Source: Microplitis mediator (lineage: Eukaryota; Arthropoda; Insecta; Hymenoptera; Braconidae). From it: 64,000 bases of DNA. Of this stretch, positions 1 to 14,900 are shown in pieces. The translations under genes and the position numbers were made by a program. The notes beneath the pieces are model-generated. The model was not told the DNA's origin. It saw nothing but the letters and a program-made list of their open reading frames with translations, and ran no database searches. The stretch spans positions 12,432,465 to 12,496,464 of the forward strand of contig NC_079969.1 of the NCBI RefSeq assembly GCF_029852145.1, read 5' to 3'. How positions within the stretch are numbered: the first letter of the stretch is position 1; each line of letters begins with the position of its first letter.

Positions 1-111
1 GGTAATCTTAAAGAGCATATGTATTTCAAATTATTATCAATAGTTACTTCTGCTATCGACCACTCGGGGGTAAGACGTGTAAATGTATCACTAGGTAATT
101 TAGCACAATAC
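1..111 (-). CDS. Dcr-1: Dicer-1 exon 10 (cut by window edge)
   Basis: Acceptor TTTTCAG just right of 111. Encodes YCAKLPSDTFTRLTPEW and continues to the window edge in frame: the DUF283 region. Confidence 0.93.
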
Positions 112-3100
112 CTGAAAACAAATTATTATTTATTTTTTGAATTTCGTTATTTCGTATTGTTGACCATAATTATTAATAATTGCGAACTCATATTTTGAGG
201 TTTCATAATATAGTTATTATTCGTTTGTAGTCGATAGATCAAGAATTTCTTCAGAGGCGGCTAATTTGTACGGTATGTATTTAATTTTATAGTTGGAATA
301 ACTCAATGATATTAGTTATGAAACACGGCATCGGCCATATTTCATTAGATTATATACACTGTGAATTATCGGAAGTGAATCTTTAATCCGAATTCACTCC
401 GTTAGTAGAGGTTTCGAAAAGTTTCTCCGCCTATGAAATAAACATTCAATTTTTTTCAGCTAAGTGATTTTGAGTGAATGTGAATTTTATTTTAATCCGC
501 ATCTACTCTGATTACGGGGTTCTAATGATCGAATAAATTTGTATTTACAGTCGACTACCCGTGATAAGCCTGTTTCATTTTATATGATTTCAAACGTTAC
601 ATTTACGATTTGTTCTATTTGCCACTATTCCGATTCATCTAGTGCTAAAACGAATACTTATCTTTTTGTACTAATAATAATTATAAAGCAAAAAATTATA
701 ATAATAACGGTATTAATTACAGTAATAATAATAATAATTTCAGCTTCAAATGTAATTCATCAATACAATTATGAAAAATAAATTATATTTTACTTAACGT
801 TGATTCAATTATGATCTGCGTAACACGTTAGTAAATTTTCATCATTAATTTGTCTATTTTTTACTATTCTTAGTTCATAATCTTGACAATTTTAACAGAG
901 GCTTATAACGAGCTCTCTACTACGGAACTCTTCAGAATGGATAATAATCACACACTCCGATTGAATTCGATTGGAAAATTTTAATCGAATTTAATCTGAA
1001 AGTTTCGAATAAATCTGATTAAAAAATTTTAATTGGATTCAATCGGAATATAATTTAAAGAAAATTATTATTTTCTGATCAAATCTGATAAAAAATTCTT
1101 TATCGGATTTAATTGGAACATAATAATTTTATTCAATCGGATTCTTGGAACGCTCTCGAGTAATTTTGATACAATGTTTGTTTTCGATGGAATCTGATAG
1201 AAATCCGATTGAGTTCCAATCGGATTTAATCGGAGTTTTTAATTAGGGAAGCCAGGGAAGTTTTTTTAGACTCAGTAACTGCCGATTGAGGGAAAGACGC
1301 TTTTATTACGGACAGGCGTCTGACGAGTACTCGACCATGTGTAAATAAAATGTAAAAATTTAATTACCTATTTATTAATGATATTGCTGAATTGAATGTT
1401 ACTATTGCTCCGATTTCATTTTGTAATGGTTGGTAAGATGGAATTAAATTTGAATATAAATCGGCTTCAATCTCCTCGGCTTCCGTCGGTTCATTATTTG
1501 TACATTTTTTGAGTAAAATCTAATAATGAAAATTTTTAATTATAATAAATGACGATATATAGTATATTACATACCTAGGCCAGTGAAATAAGAAATGTCT
1601 CAGATCACATGTAATTGTTGGCTGAGGCTGACAAACATGTCTGAGGCTTTCTTTTTTACTGGCCAAGGTGCGTAAACTATTTTTCTACTCGGCGGAGCCG
1701 GAAAGTTGCAACTTCGTTCAGGGCAGCGGCCCGAAAGTTGCCACTTTCCGGCCGGAGGGCAGAAAAATGTTTTTATTAATTTTTTTTCATACATTTTCTA
1801 TATAATGATATTGTGACAGTTTCCATACACATTCTTTAGAGGTTGAATTTTCTACTAAGAGCACATGTAAAGCATCAACAGCTTTTGCTCTACTTTTACA
1901 TTGAACATAAGATCGATAGCTTTTAGGGAAATCGAATCGCATTACAAAATTACATTTTGGTATTTCAATTCCTAAAAATTAAATATCACATTAATAATTT
2001 AATATAAATAAAGAGTGTTAATCAATAATTAGACACAATTACAAAAGAATTAGTGATTCTTTAAATAAAATACATTAAGGGCATCCTTGGACAATACCCC
2101 CCCCCCCTGCCCCTTAGAACGAAATTCGTTAAATAAATTTTAGTAAAATTGATGTCAATATTATAATTCTAATTTTCAAAATTTGTAGACTAAAATGTAT
2201 TTACCACATTTCGTTTGACTGCTAATTGCCCTGATTAAAAACTCCGTTTAATTCGATTGAATTTGATCGGATTTCTATCAGATTCGATCAAAAACAAACA
2301 TTAAATTAGAATAGCGCGAGAGCGTTCCAAGTATCTGATTGACTTTCAATCAAATTTAATCGAAAAATAATAAATTCATTTTTTCGATATTTTCGGATTG
2401 AATCCGATCACATCCGATAGAAATATTTTAACCGAATTTTATCAGAAGATAATAGGGGTGTGCGAATAATTCGAACTACGAATAATAGTATACTTTTTGA
2501 TTTAAAATAAATTACCCGAAGAAAACAATAGCTCAATTTCAATGTATGTTCATCTCTGTCAGTAACATAAAAAATCTAGATACTATTGGCAAGAGATATT
2601 TTCAATTTATTTTGGTTTTTATAATTATTAATTTCCGTTTAAAAAAAAAAAAAGAAGAAAAAGGTTACACATGCAATATTTTAAAATTCTCTTAACTAAT
2701 TTCTCCAAGTTTTTTTTATAGAGAATTTTAAAATATTGCATGTGTAACCTTTTTCTTCTTTTTTTTTTTTTAAACGGAAATTAATAATTATAAAAACCAA
2801 AATAAATTGAAAATATCTCTTGCCAATAGTATCTAGATTTTTTATGTTACTGACAGAGATGAACATACATTGAAATTGAGCTATTGTTTTCTTCGGGTAA
2901 TTTATTTTAAATCAAAAAGTATACTATTATTCGTAAGTAGAATATTTTGATACACGATGCAATAGAATTCAAATGGGAAACAATAGAAAATCCAGTGATA
3001 TTTCGATAATTCGCGAATTATTCGAAAATTTACGAATTATTTGAAATTTTTCGAATAGCTTCGTGAGCTTTCGAATTATTCAGGAACTTCGAATTTTTTC

Positions 3101-6100
3101 GAATCGAATATTAATATTCGATTCGAACGATATTCGCACACCCCTAGGAGATAACGGTTTTGTTTTCAATTATTTTCCAATTGAATCCAATTCAAGTTTC
3201 TTAATCAGATTTTATCGGAAAATAATAAATTTTTTCCGGTTAACTGTCCAATTTTCGATTAACTTTCAATCGGATTCATTCAAAACTTTCCGATTAAAAC
3301 TGATTTAAATTCAATCGGAAATTTCCGATTAAATCCGATTAGAATTTTCCAATTAGATTCAATCGGAGTTTTTAATTGGAGCTCTAAAATTTCATTTCGT
3401 ATCGATGATTTTTAAATTTAATTATTTAGTATAGCAACTAATGTTTATAAATTCGAAAAGTTTGAGCATACTTTTTAACTTTCCGCTAAGAAAATTAAAA
3501 ATTTTCAAAAATTCGGAAACTTATTGGTTTCGGTCTGATTTTCGAAAATCGAATTGCTATCAGATCTTGACGTTTTGAGGTTCTAGGAAGCTATTCTGGC
3601 TAATTTCAAGATGATGTCCGAGTGTATATACGTTAGGGCGTTTCAAGAAAAACAAAAATTTTTTTTTTTTTTTTAGAACCAGGCTCAAAAGTTTCGTTTA
3701 GATGCCGAAATAGGCCTCTGAAAATATGAGCCCTTAATATTAATATTAAGATTGTCCGCATCGCACTTTTCGATTTCCCAAAAGAACAACATAGGGAAAA
3801 AATTTGTATTTCTTCTGATTTTTGAAACTAATGAACCATAAATTGCATTGTAATGTCCATCAACTATTTCTGTAGAGAATTGAACGCTCTACAAAAAAAG
3901 TTTCTTATCATTTTTTGATAAATCCATCTGTTCGAAAGTTATTGGAGCTTGAAGTCAAATCTATAGTAAATTTCTAGATCTTTTTATCTTTCCAGCAAAA
4001 CTATCAGACTTATCAAAAAATGTCGTAGGACCTTTTTTGTAGACAATTTTGTTCCCAACAAATTATTTCTTGCGAAATTCATACAAATTCCGCATTGTTT
4101 TCCAGTAATTTTCATTTAAAATTAAGTTCTTAAAATCGATTAGAAGTCTATTATTTTAATAAGCTTGGCATTAAAATGGAAATAACTAGAAAACAATGCA
4201 GAATTTGAATGAACTTTATTGAAAATAATTTGTATTATATTTTTGCATTGAAAAACGTTCCAATCATTCTAGATGATTGAAATTAAAAATTTAACATAAT
4301 AAACACAATTACTTAATTTTCTGAGTGTACTGTACCGATCAAGCTCAATTTCTCACAGCACCTAGGAATTAATAAGCCGCTTCGCATACGATGTTAAAGA
4401 TCTAGATCTAGATCAGTTAATCCGTTCAAAAGTTATAGAATATTTACATACTGACACACGTACGTACGCACATACACACATTTATACACTCGACATCCTC
4501 CTAAAAATGATCAGGATAGTCTCTTAGGACCTTAAAAATTTTCAATTTTCAATTTTCTTAGTGGGAAGTTTAGGAATTACTATTATTATACTAATTAAGA
4601 CATCTTACCTTCTTCCAAAATTGCCGTTGCGATAAGTAAATTACACTCGTGAATCCTGAAACGTTTCAAAACTTCCTCTTGCTTCCGATGTTCCATTTCA
4701 GGATCTTGACAATTTGTCTTTTCTTCATGAGTTCTCTCAGTTGTATAAAGAGGCGATAAATAATTTAAATCATCATCGCATTTAGCGATTTCCTATTGAG
4801 AAAATTTTTTAAATACGCATTAATAAATACTGATAAGAACATTAATATTCACATTGATGATATGAAAAATTTTGTATTTTTATTTTAACTTTTAATTTAT
4901 AAACGGTACTTACATACAACAAGTAAAACAAAATTTTAGCAGTAAATCCTTTGTCTACAAATACGATACCACAAAGTAAATCAGGGTCTGTAATATTTCG
5001 ATGAGGTCGTGAAAACTTAGATATTTTTGTTTTATCATTTGTTTTATGGAATTGCCTAGGATTTATTTTATTCGTATTTTGGTCTTGAATATTAATAAAA
5101 TTTTTATTAAAGTTATCTGTAAAAAATGTTACTTAAATAATTGTAATTTATTACACTGAGGGAAAAAAAATAAAATTCAAGTCATTATTTTTCACTTTAC
5201 TTTAGCAATAAATTTCTAGAAGCATTAATTACTTAAAGCAACCAAATATTTCGGTAATTTCCTTAATAATTTCAAATCTATTACAACTGAAAACTTTAAG
5301 AAACCAATTATTTGGTTAAATAAAAAAAGGAATTCAAGAAAGATATGATTAAAAATTATAAAAAAATTCTTGCACTAAGAAAAGAATTTGTTTCTATTTA
5401 ACAAAATAATATTTTTCATGGGTATTGATAAAAATCTATAAACTATTAAATATTTAAATTTTATGGTTCATAAAAACAATGTTTGTTAAGGTAGAAAACT
5501 AATCTGAATAACATTGAATAAAAAAAGGCGTCAAATAATATTTTTTTGACAAAATAATTTTTTTTTGTTAACATTAAGCAAGTAAATAAAATGTAACTGA
5601 AGTTCCAAAGGTTCATTGAACGAAATTATCTACATAATTGAAAAAAATTATCTAAGGCCACAAATGCTCAAACTAAAGTGAAATGGGCACGGAGTCGAGT
5701 GTAAAGGGTCGAATAGACAAGTTACCGGAACCACCCTTATATATATGTAACCCACACAAAGAGTATTTTAAAAAAAGTTCCAACGCACCCTCTCCTAAAA
5801 ATTAAGAAAAAATTCCTGAAATCCTCTGTTTGTATGTGGAATTTTTCTACCCTATTTTGATTCAGCGGAACCAACCCCTTCACCTATCCTTACGCTAGTA
5901 CAGTCTATATCAGTACAGACGGTTTCCAGACTTTCTTGTGGGAGTTTAATGGACCGTCTGTAGTGAACAGACTCTACTAGCGTGAGGGTTGATGAAGGGT
6001 TTGGTTCCGCATAATTGAAATAGGCTGGAAATATTCTACATGTGAAGAGGATATTTTATGAATTTTTACAGAATTTTAGAAGGGTGTGTGACGGAACTTT

Positions 6101-8842
6101 AAAAAATACTCTTTGTGGGGGTTAGATATATCGGTGGTTTCAGAGGGTGGTTTCGCTAAATTGTTTATTTGACCTCTTTATACCCGATTCTGTTCCCATT
6201 TTACTTTAATTTGAGTATTTTTAGCCTTAGATAATTTTTTTCAATTATGTAGATAATTTCGTTCAATGAACGTTCGGAGCTTCAGTTAAATAATAAAATA
6301 CTTGAACAAAGTAATTATTTAACTTTAAAGAAGAAAATAATTGCTTGGCACTATTTAAGTAACTGAAATACTTGAATCAACCATTTTTTAAAAATATTTA
6401 TTTTTTTCTCTCAGTATAAAATATAATTAAAACTTCAAATACTTACATGGCACACATTTGCTATTATTAATACATTTTTTATTACTCTTATCATGAAAAG
6501 AAGTAAATGTTTTAAGCGCTTCTAACAAGCGATGTACTTTAGGTGACGAGTAATTCAAAATTTTACTTTTTTCAGGAATGTTTCGGAATTCATAGTCACA
6601 AATTGCACGAATTTTTATCATAACAGATGCTATCATATTAAGCAGTAGATAATGCCGTTCATACGGTGTTTTAATTTTAAGTTTTTCAGCTAAAACTAAA
6701 AGAGATAATGCAGCACGATCTGCACACCATGGACCCAAAGTTTCAAGTATAATTGAAAAATCTTGTAACAATTCACGGGGCTTTGCGGTTGGATCAGGAA
6801 TTTTTTGGATGTCCTCTAGAAATTCATCTTGATAAATTTCCGTTGGATCATACCGATGATCGTCTAAAAAATTCATTGCATCTACTATTACTTTTTCAAG
6901 TACACTGTGTAATGTTCCCTTTGTTCCAGTTTTATATTCAACAACATATTCTTTTGGTTTTGAGCTATACCTGGAAAACAGATTTATCTATTTGTTCAAA
7001 TACGTATTTTGCTAAGAGACATCTTGCTAACGAAAAAAAAAAAAATCAATGAGTAGACATAAAATATTTTTTTTTAATTTTTAAATGTCTCTTCATTGCA
7101 TCGAAGATCGTATTGAATTTCGAAATCTACTAGATTGATAATTTCTGACCCTGTTGAATAAATAAATTTTTTTTTTTTTGTTTTACTATCAATCTAAAAA
7201 GTTAATCGGATTTAAATTATAATAAACATCTGCGATTGTCGTGAAAATCTATTGACTTGCGACATTCGCTTGTCAAATATACGATAACATTTTTTTTTAT
7301 ACACAAAAAAAAAAAAAGGATTTCTTAGCACAAAAATTTTTACTCGCCCCAAGGAAGTCTTTACTTGCCCCAGAAATTTTTTGCATTATGAATTAAAAAC
7401 AAAAATTTTCTTGGGGCAAAAACAAATGTAAAAATTTTGTCTCTGCATGCATATAAAAAATAAAAACTCAAAAACTCAAAAATGAAATTCAAAATTTGAG
7501 ACTATTTCGATGAACCTGAAGTTCCGAACGTTGGATGCCAACGAATTTTCAAATTCCTTGAGAGCAGAAAAAAATATTCCTGACAGTAAAATAAGGTGCC
7601 GGATGTTGGAAAAATTAGAAAAAAGTCCCTGTGGATATCGGAGGCCGAGTCCCTCCCTCACAAATCAAAGTTGCAAATTTAAAAATCCGAAAAAATTGAC
7701 GATGTTCCGGAGTACGGAGGGTAACCAAGATTTTTTTCTGAATCCATATTTTGTTCGGATTTTTAAATGCCACCGGTGACATATGAGGGTGGATTGCCAA
7801 GGTTCCAGAATACAAAGGGTATCCAAAATTTTTTTCTGAGCCTATACGAGAGTAATGGACCCTCCAGAATTTTTTCGGAATAAACAAAAACGTACAAGTG
7901 TATTTTTCTGATATTTAAATTTAACCAGTGACATGTGAGGGTGGATTGACGATGTTCTGGAGTACGGAGGGCATCCAAGACTTTTTTCTGAATCCATATA
8001 AGTGAAATAGACACTCCAGAATTTTTCCGGAGAAAACAAAAGCGTAAAAGTTTAAAAAATGAAAATTTTCAGACTGATCCCTTATTAAGAGAAGCGATTC
8101 AAAACGATTTGCAATGTTAAATGCTCATAAGCAGGACGATTTAAAAGTATTCAAAATATTCAAAAGCATTAAAAAGTATTCAAAATTTTTTTTTCTAATC
8201 GTTTTAACTCGCTTTTTTTTTTTTTTTAATAAGAGATAAGACTTATCGGAAAATTTTTATCAGTTTTGAGAGCGACTTTTTTAAATTTGAGAAATTTAGT
8301 AAGAAATGAACAAATTTTCTGGAATCGTGTCCTCCTATAATTTTTTCATATTTGTATTTCTATTTATATTGAGGTAGTACAAAAGTTTGACAAAAGTTCG
8401 AAATTGTCTCAAATTTTGAAGTTCAGCATGTCGAACTTTTTTTTTTACATGGTGTTGGATTCTCTGTACAAAAATCAATCTTTATTCTTATATATACTTT
8501 ATTTAATTATTTCTCTTTACTAAATATTCTGTTCGAAATATTATTTCGAACAGTGTTGCATTTAAGTTGTAGTATATATATTTAAGTTCAAAATATGTAT
8601 ATTAGACTGGGCCAAAAAAATCGACTATTTTTTTTAAGTTGTTTTTGGTAGGATTTATTTTTTTAACTGCCCGCTAAGAAAAGTATAAATTTTCAAAAAT
8701 TCGGGAAGTTATTGTTTTCACCCCGATTCGCGAAAATCGAAATTTCATCAGATGTCGACGTTTTGAGGTCCTAGGAAGCTATTCTGACTATTTTCAGAAT
8801 GATGTCCGAGTGTCTGTATGTATGTATGTATGTATGTATGTA

Positions 8843-8941
<99 letters not shown>

Positions 8942-11900
8942 CTGTTTGACCGGTCTATAACTTTTTAACTAATGAACCGATTTGGATGGTTGAGGCGGCA
9001 ATCGAAAGAGCTTGTTGGCCACCAACTTTTCTGAAAATTTCAGATCATTTGATCAAGTAGACTCGATAATATTGGCGAATTACGAAAAAAAAAATTTTTT
9101 TTTTTAGTTTTTTATTGATTTCTCAGAAACGACTTATACGATCAACTTCAAAATCTAATCAGCTCTAGAACTTGATAAAACGCATCGATTGCCGCCTTAG
9201 CCATCAAAATCGGTCAATTCGTTCCTGAGATATCGTGGGTGAAAGAAATGCTAATATCGGTTTTTTTCGAAAACAATGGCACACAAAAGTATTTTCGAGC
9301 TCGAGGAGCTCGAAAACAGCGGGAAGTTTTGGGGCTGGCCCGCAGGGTCAACCGATAGACAGATTTTTTTTTTCGATTCGTTATTAAAGTTGTTTTGACT
9401 CAACTTCAATATTGAATAACTTTCGAAGGAGTGAATTTAGCAAAAAATGTTAAGAGACCTTTTTTGTAGAGCATTAAATTTTCTTAAAGAACATGTATCT
9501 TGCGTAAAAAAAAATTTCAATATTTCTAGTAGTTACAAAAAATCCAAAATAGAAACAAACAATTTAAAAAACAAATCAATGTTTAAGGCACGGTTACAAG
9601 AAAACCGCTCGTTTTACGTCAATTTACTAAGAGAGATTTTTTGTAGGGAATTCAATTTCCTTTAAGAATATACATTGCTCAAATTTTTCAGATGGATGAT
9701 TCACAAGTTTTGGGTAAAAAATGAAATTTCTGTCAAAAAACTAAAAGTCGTAACGATACACCTCTACTCTTAATTTCAATATTCAGAGCTCAAACTTGCA
9801 CAATAATTTTTTTTTGTCATCAGGAATAATATTTTCACAATATCGAAAAAAAAAAAAAATAGTCGATTTTTTTGGCCCAGTCTAATGTATATGTTTACTT
9901 AAGGAAGAGAAAGCTAGCATGGATCAAATTTTATGACCTTAAGTACTTGGGTCGACGAGAGATTGAGGCCCATATTCCAAGTAAATGCAAGGCAATGTGT
10001 TTTTCTTCATTTGCACTTATATATATATATATATGTACATATATATATATTGAACCTAGAGATCTTTGTTATACAAAAAGAGGAGAGGTTGTTGGACCTC
10101 AGTGTTAAATAATATTAAAAGAATAAGTTAGTCTAAGCTAAATCTCTTACGAGTGAAGACATACCCTGGAGCGTGTATTTTAATAAAAGATATAATATTC
10201 CTTTGTTTAATAAATTGATTTGTTTCATTCACGATTACCATACCTAAATTCCCAACACATGGGTTTAATTCTTCCATATTAGATAAAAAAAGTCAATCTT
10301 ATTAAAATTTTGTAAGATTAAAATTTTTTATATTTTTTGATTCAAAAAATTGTTTTTAATTACAAGCAACTTCTAAAACTGTAATCACGATGAAAACAGT
10401 AATTTTTCTGAAATTCATACGAGCAATTAACACTAAATAAAAGTTTTAATTGTCCTCCCGATTGTTTGATTGTTTATTAAAAAGTCAAAAAAGTGTTAAA
10501 TTAATTACCTCAATATTGATAAAATGTCACTAGTTGTTTCAACATGACATTTAAAAGTTGATTCAAATCTTTCAATTTCTAAGCTTAATCGTCCAGGTTC
10601 TTCGGTTAATCCGAAAAGAGGGACAGCTAGTCCAATAAATCTACATAAATTATTTTTATTTGACTTAACAATTTTTAACGCTTGTTTAAGATCATCATTC
10701 GCTACTAGCAATTGGCATTGATCGATTATAATCAAATTTATTTGTGATCCTAATATTTTTTTCTTTTGTAATAACTCATTAAACAATTCACTTGTTAGTA
10801 TTATCACCTACGCATAAAAATAAGTTTTATTAGAAAATAAATTCAAGTTGTTGTCAAAAGTTTATTTTAACATTTCTTACATGAGCGTTCAAAAATTTAT
10901 TGACGAATTCATCAGTCTCATTATTCAAAGTTCCAACCCAAACTTTTAAGTCTGTTAGTTGTTCAATGTATTGCGCTTTAAGTAAACATAATTCATGGTT
11001 ATCAAGAATATATACTATTTTTTTACTATCTGTATTTAATAAGCTGTAATTAATAAAAATAAATTAACATACATATACAATTTATTTACAATATAATTTC
11101 TCTCGCGATTTTTACAATACTGTTTAAATAGCGTAATGATAAAATATGAATATAGTACACTGAGAAAAAAATTTTCTCCTGACAACTAAATTTTAGTTAT
11201 GACAACAAAATGATTTGATTGTCCATTGCCAATCATATATTTGGTTGTTTTAACTAAATATTTTATAATACACCAACAAAACAAATTAATAGAAACTATA
11301 AAATATTTAGAAAAGATAATTACGCGTTTAGTAATAAGCATAAATTTAAGTTGATTACCTGTAGAGCTTATAAAGTAGTTATAATGAAATATATGAGTGA
11401 TCCTTAGAGAATGAGTTATTAATAATAATTAAATATTATTTTAAAATAACAATATATTTATTTAACAATTAAATAAATGGCTACCCTAGCGGTTTTGGTG
11501 CCACCGTGAGAACTCGGAAAAAACTCGACAGAAACTCGGTGTTTCGACAGTGTTTTCGCGGTAGAAACGTGGCGTTTTGTGGGCAATTACGACACGGAGT
11601 TTTTACTGAGTTTTCACCGTGTTTTTGAAGAGTATTGCCAGTTTTCTCTTGGAGTTTTGTTGGTGTTTTCTTGGAGTTTCGTCGGTGTTATCACGGACTT
11701 TTGTTGGTGTTTTATCGGAGTTCTTTGGGTGTTTCCTTGTAGTTTAGTCAGAGTTTCCACAGATTCTAGCACTTTTAGCGCCACCGTAGAAATTCGAAAA
11801 AAACTCGGTGTTTCGAGGGAGTTTTGACGGTGTTTTCATGGCAGAAACGCGGTATTTTTGTATACAGTTACGACACGGAGTTTCTACGGAGTTTTGTTAG

Positions 11901-14900
11901 TGTTTTTACTGACTTTCGTTGGTTTTCTCTCAGAGTTTTATTGGTGTTTTTTAATTATTTGACTGGAATACTTAGAAAAGTCTGAGAATTTCAGTTTCAA
12001 AAATCTGTGGTCACCATGAATTAATATCTAAAATGAAAAACATCGAAGAATAACTTAAGAGTTTATTAAAAACACGATTTCTAATAAGCCACCGTGGCTC
12101 AGTACCATAAGTCTCGAGTGATCGGTCTAAGTTCGGGTAAAATTATTTATTCATAAAAAAAAATTTTGTTAAGGCTCAGAACTAATCTGAACAACATTAG
12201 ATAAAAGACGGCATGGCTACACTGAGAAAAAATTTCTCTTCGAAGAATTAAATTGGTTTTGTTAAATTCTGTTAGACTGAAATTTATTTGGGACAACTAA
12301 ATTTTATTACGTCAACATAATCTATTTTGTCATTTTAAACAAATGATTTAATAGACTCTATTTGGTTGGCATTAATATTTCTCTCTCTAAGATAATAAAA
12401 TCATTTGGCAAAGTTAAGAAAATATTTATTTAATGGACAACCAAACTATTTGAGCAAAATATTATTATATTAACTCTAATAAATATTACTTAGTCACAAA
12501 AAAATATATTCATTTAGAATAAATATATCTATTTGTTCGAGGTTAATAAATATATATTTGAACCTAATAATTATTGATTTAAAAGTTATGATGTTAGGCA
12601 GCAGCAGCGGGATTAGTTCGGTGATCGCCGCTAGATCGTGCCCACCACTTGTAGTGTCCCTGGTAAGAAACTTATTTCAGAATTATTATATTCCCGACTT
12701 GAACCATTTATAGGACGGGTTATCCTCCGTAAATCAGCACAGTAATGATAACCCTTTTTTATAGTAATATAGGAGTATCCTATATTACACTATGACATTG
12801 ATGCTTAATATTAATGCTTTCCTGAACAATTATTGTCATAGTACAAAAAAAATACGTGTGAAGGAAATAAATCATTTTTCTAAATAGCCATTTATTTAAT
12901 TGTTAAATAAATATATTGTTATTTTAAACTAATATTTAATTACAATATTTAATTACCGGCACACAAAGAAAAAAGTTGTCTGTACTTTTGACGGGACTGG
13001 TATATCTTCATGTATTTCGACCCGCTGAATCTGAATCTGAGGTCTATTTGACCCGTACACCGTCAAATTTTCGAGAAAACTTTGAAAAGCCGAAAAAAAT
13101 GGCGAATATCGGCAGTTTAGGTGATTTAAAAAATTTTTTTGACCTAAACCAAGCATGATTTTTATGTATTTCGATTCGCTAAATACTTATCTGAAGTTTG
13201 TTTAGACCATAAGCCGTGAAAAGTTTAAGTAAATTCCAAGAAACCCTGAAAAATTGCAAACAAAAGCAAAAAATTCCAGATATTGTGTTGAAAAAAATTT
13301 TATAAAATTAGATCAATCATGATTCTCATGTATTTTGATCCGCCGAATATAAATCTCGAACTTCTATGGCCTAGACATTTCTAAAAATCTACATACATGG
13401 TAAAAAAAAACCACTGAAAATAAAAAAAAATCAAGTCTGTTATGATAAAAATCAATTTTTAAATAAAAATAAAAAATTTTTAACATGTTATCCGATCTGT
13501 GGAATATAAATTTAAAATTCAACCAAGACCCTAGTGTAATGAAAACAATATCAAAATAAGTAGAATTAACTAAAATTTTTTGAGGTTTTGGATCAAAAAA
13601 TTTTAAATTTATATTACACAGATCGAATAACATGTTAAAAATTTTTCATTTTTATTTAAAAATTGATTTTCATCATAACAGACTTGATTTTTTTTTATTT
13701 TCAGTGGTTTTTTTTTACCATGTATGTAGATTTTTAGAAATGTCTAGGCCATAGAAGTTCGAGATTTATATTCGGCGGATCAAAATACATGAGAATCATG
13801 ATTGATCTAATTTTATAAAATTTTTTTCAACACAATATCTGGAATTTTTTGCTTTTGTTTGCAATTTTTCAGGGTTTCTTGGAATTTACTTAAACTTTTC
13901 ACGGCTTATGGTCTAAACAAACTTCAGATAAGTATTTAGCGAATTGAAATACATAAAAATCATGCTTAGTTCAGGTCAAAAAAATTTTTTAAATCACCTA
14001 AACTGCCGATATTCGTCATTTTTTTCGGCGTTTCAAAGTTTTCTCGAAAAATTTGACGGTGTACGGGTCAAATAGACCTCAGATTCAGATTCAGCGGGTC
14101 GAAATTCATAAACATATACCGGTCCCGTCAAAAGTACAGACAACTTTTTTTTTTTGTGTGCCGGTGTTATTATTAATAACTCATTCTCTAAGGATCACTC
14201 ATATATTTCATTATAACTATTTTATAAGCTCTACAGGTAATCAACTTGAATTTATGCTTATTACTAAACGCGTAATTGTCTTTCCTAAATATTTTATAGT
14301 TTCTATTAATTTGTTTTGTTAGTGTATTATAAAATATTTAGTTAAAACAATGGTAATTGTTTACAATCACTGCTCCACCTATTTTTGGCAATAAAAAATC
14401 GAAAAATGCATATTTTCTAACTTTTTTTTTTTTGAAAATATTCTACTTTTTGACGCATTTCAAGATTTGAATTCATTAATTCGTGAAAATATAATTATCT
14501 ACTAGCAAATTCAATTTATAACGTGCAAAAATACATATTTTTGCATTTTTTTACAAAATTTTTAACAAAAACATCAAAAATATGTATTTTTGCCCTATAG
14601 AAATTAAATTTACCAATAGAAAATCAAATTTTTACGAATAAATGAAATCATATTCTTAAATGCGCCAAAAAATAGAATATTTAAAAAAAAAAAATTTCAT
14701 GATCGCATAATTTTTCGATTTTTTATGGCCAAAAATAGGTGGAGGCGTGATTGTAAACAATTACTAAAATTTTTTTCTCAATGTACTATTCAGTGATCGA
14801 AAATTATTGCCAAGTATTTGGTAAATAGCATAACTTTAAACCTCCCCAAATTATTAAATAGCAGGTGATTTGGAACTTTTCGAAAGGATTAAATGCTCAA

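Larger units (their letters stand above)
11158..14783. mobile_element. TA-flanked CACTGAG fold-back, interrupted
   Basis: Left end CACTGAGAAAAAAATTTT, right end AAAATTTTTTTCTCAATG, TA on both sides. Left arm about 11200-11490 pairs with 12885-12950 plus 14165-14345, because the palindrome 12956-14164 is inserted in the right arm. Central part holds a TTTTG-rich minisatellite (11490-11960) and a second CACTGAGAAAAAAT start near 12221. In Dicer-1 intron 2. Confidence 0.65.

Noticed and set aside
539..781. 80-residue hydrophobic open frame near the left edge
   Set aside because: Lies in a Dicer-1 intron on the opposite strand; low-complexity Ile-rich translation of AATAAT repeats.
7476..8039. 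Several overlapping 61-90-residue frames on both strands
   Set aside because: They follow the ~130-bp tandem repeat in Dicer-1 intron 4 and shift frame from unit to unit.
8818..8939. TG tract as a regulatory Z-DNA site
   Set aside because: It is an expanded microsatellite inside a repeat family that often carries a TATG/TG tract.
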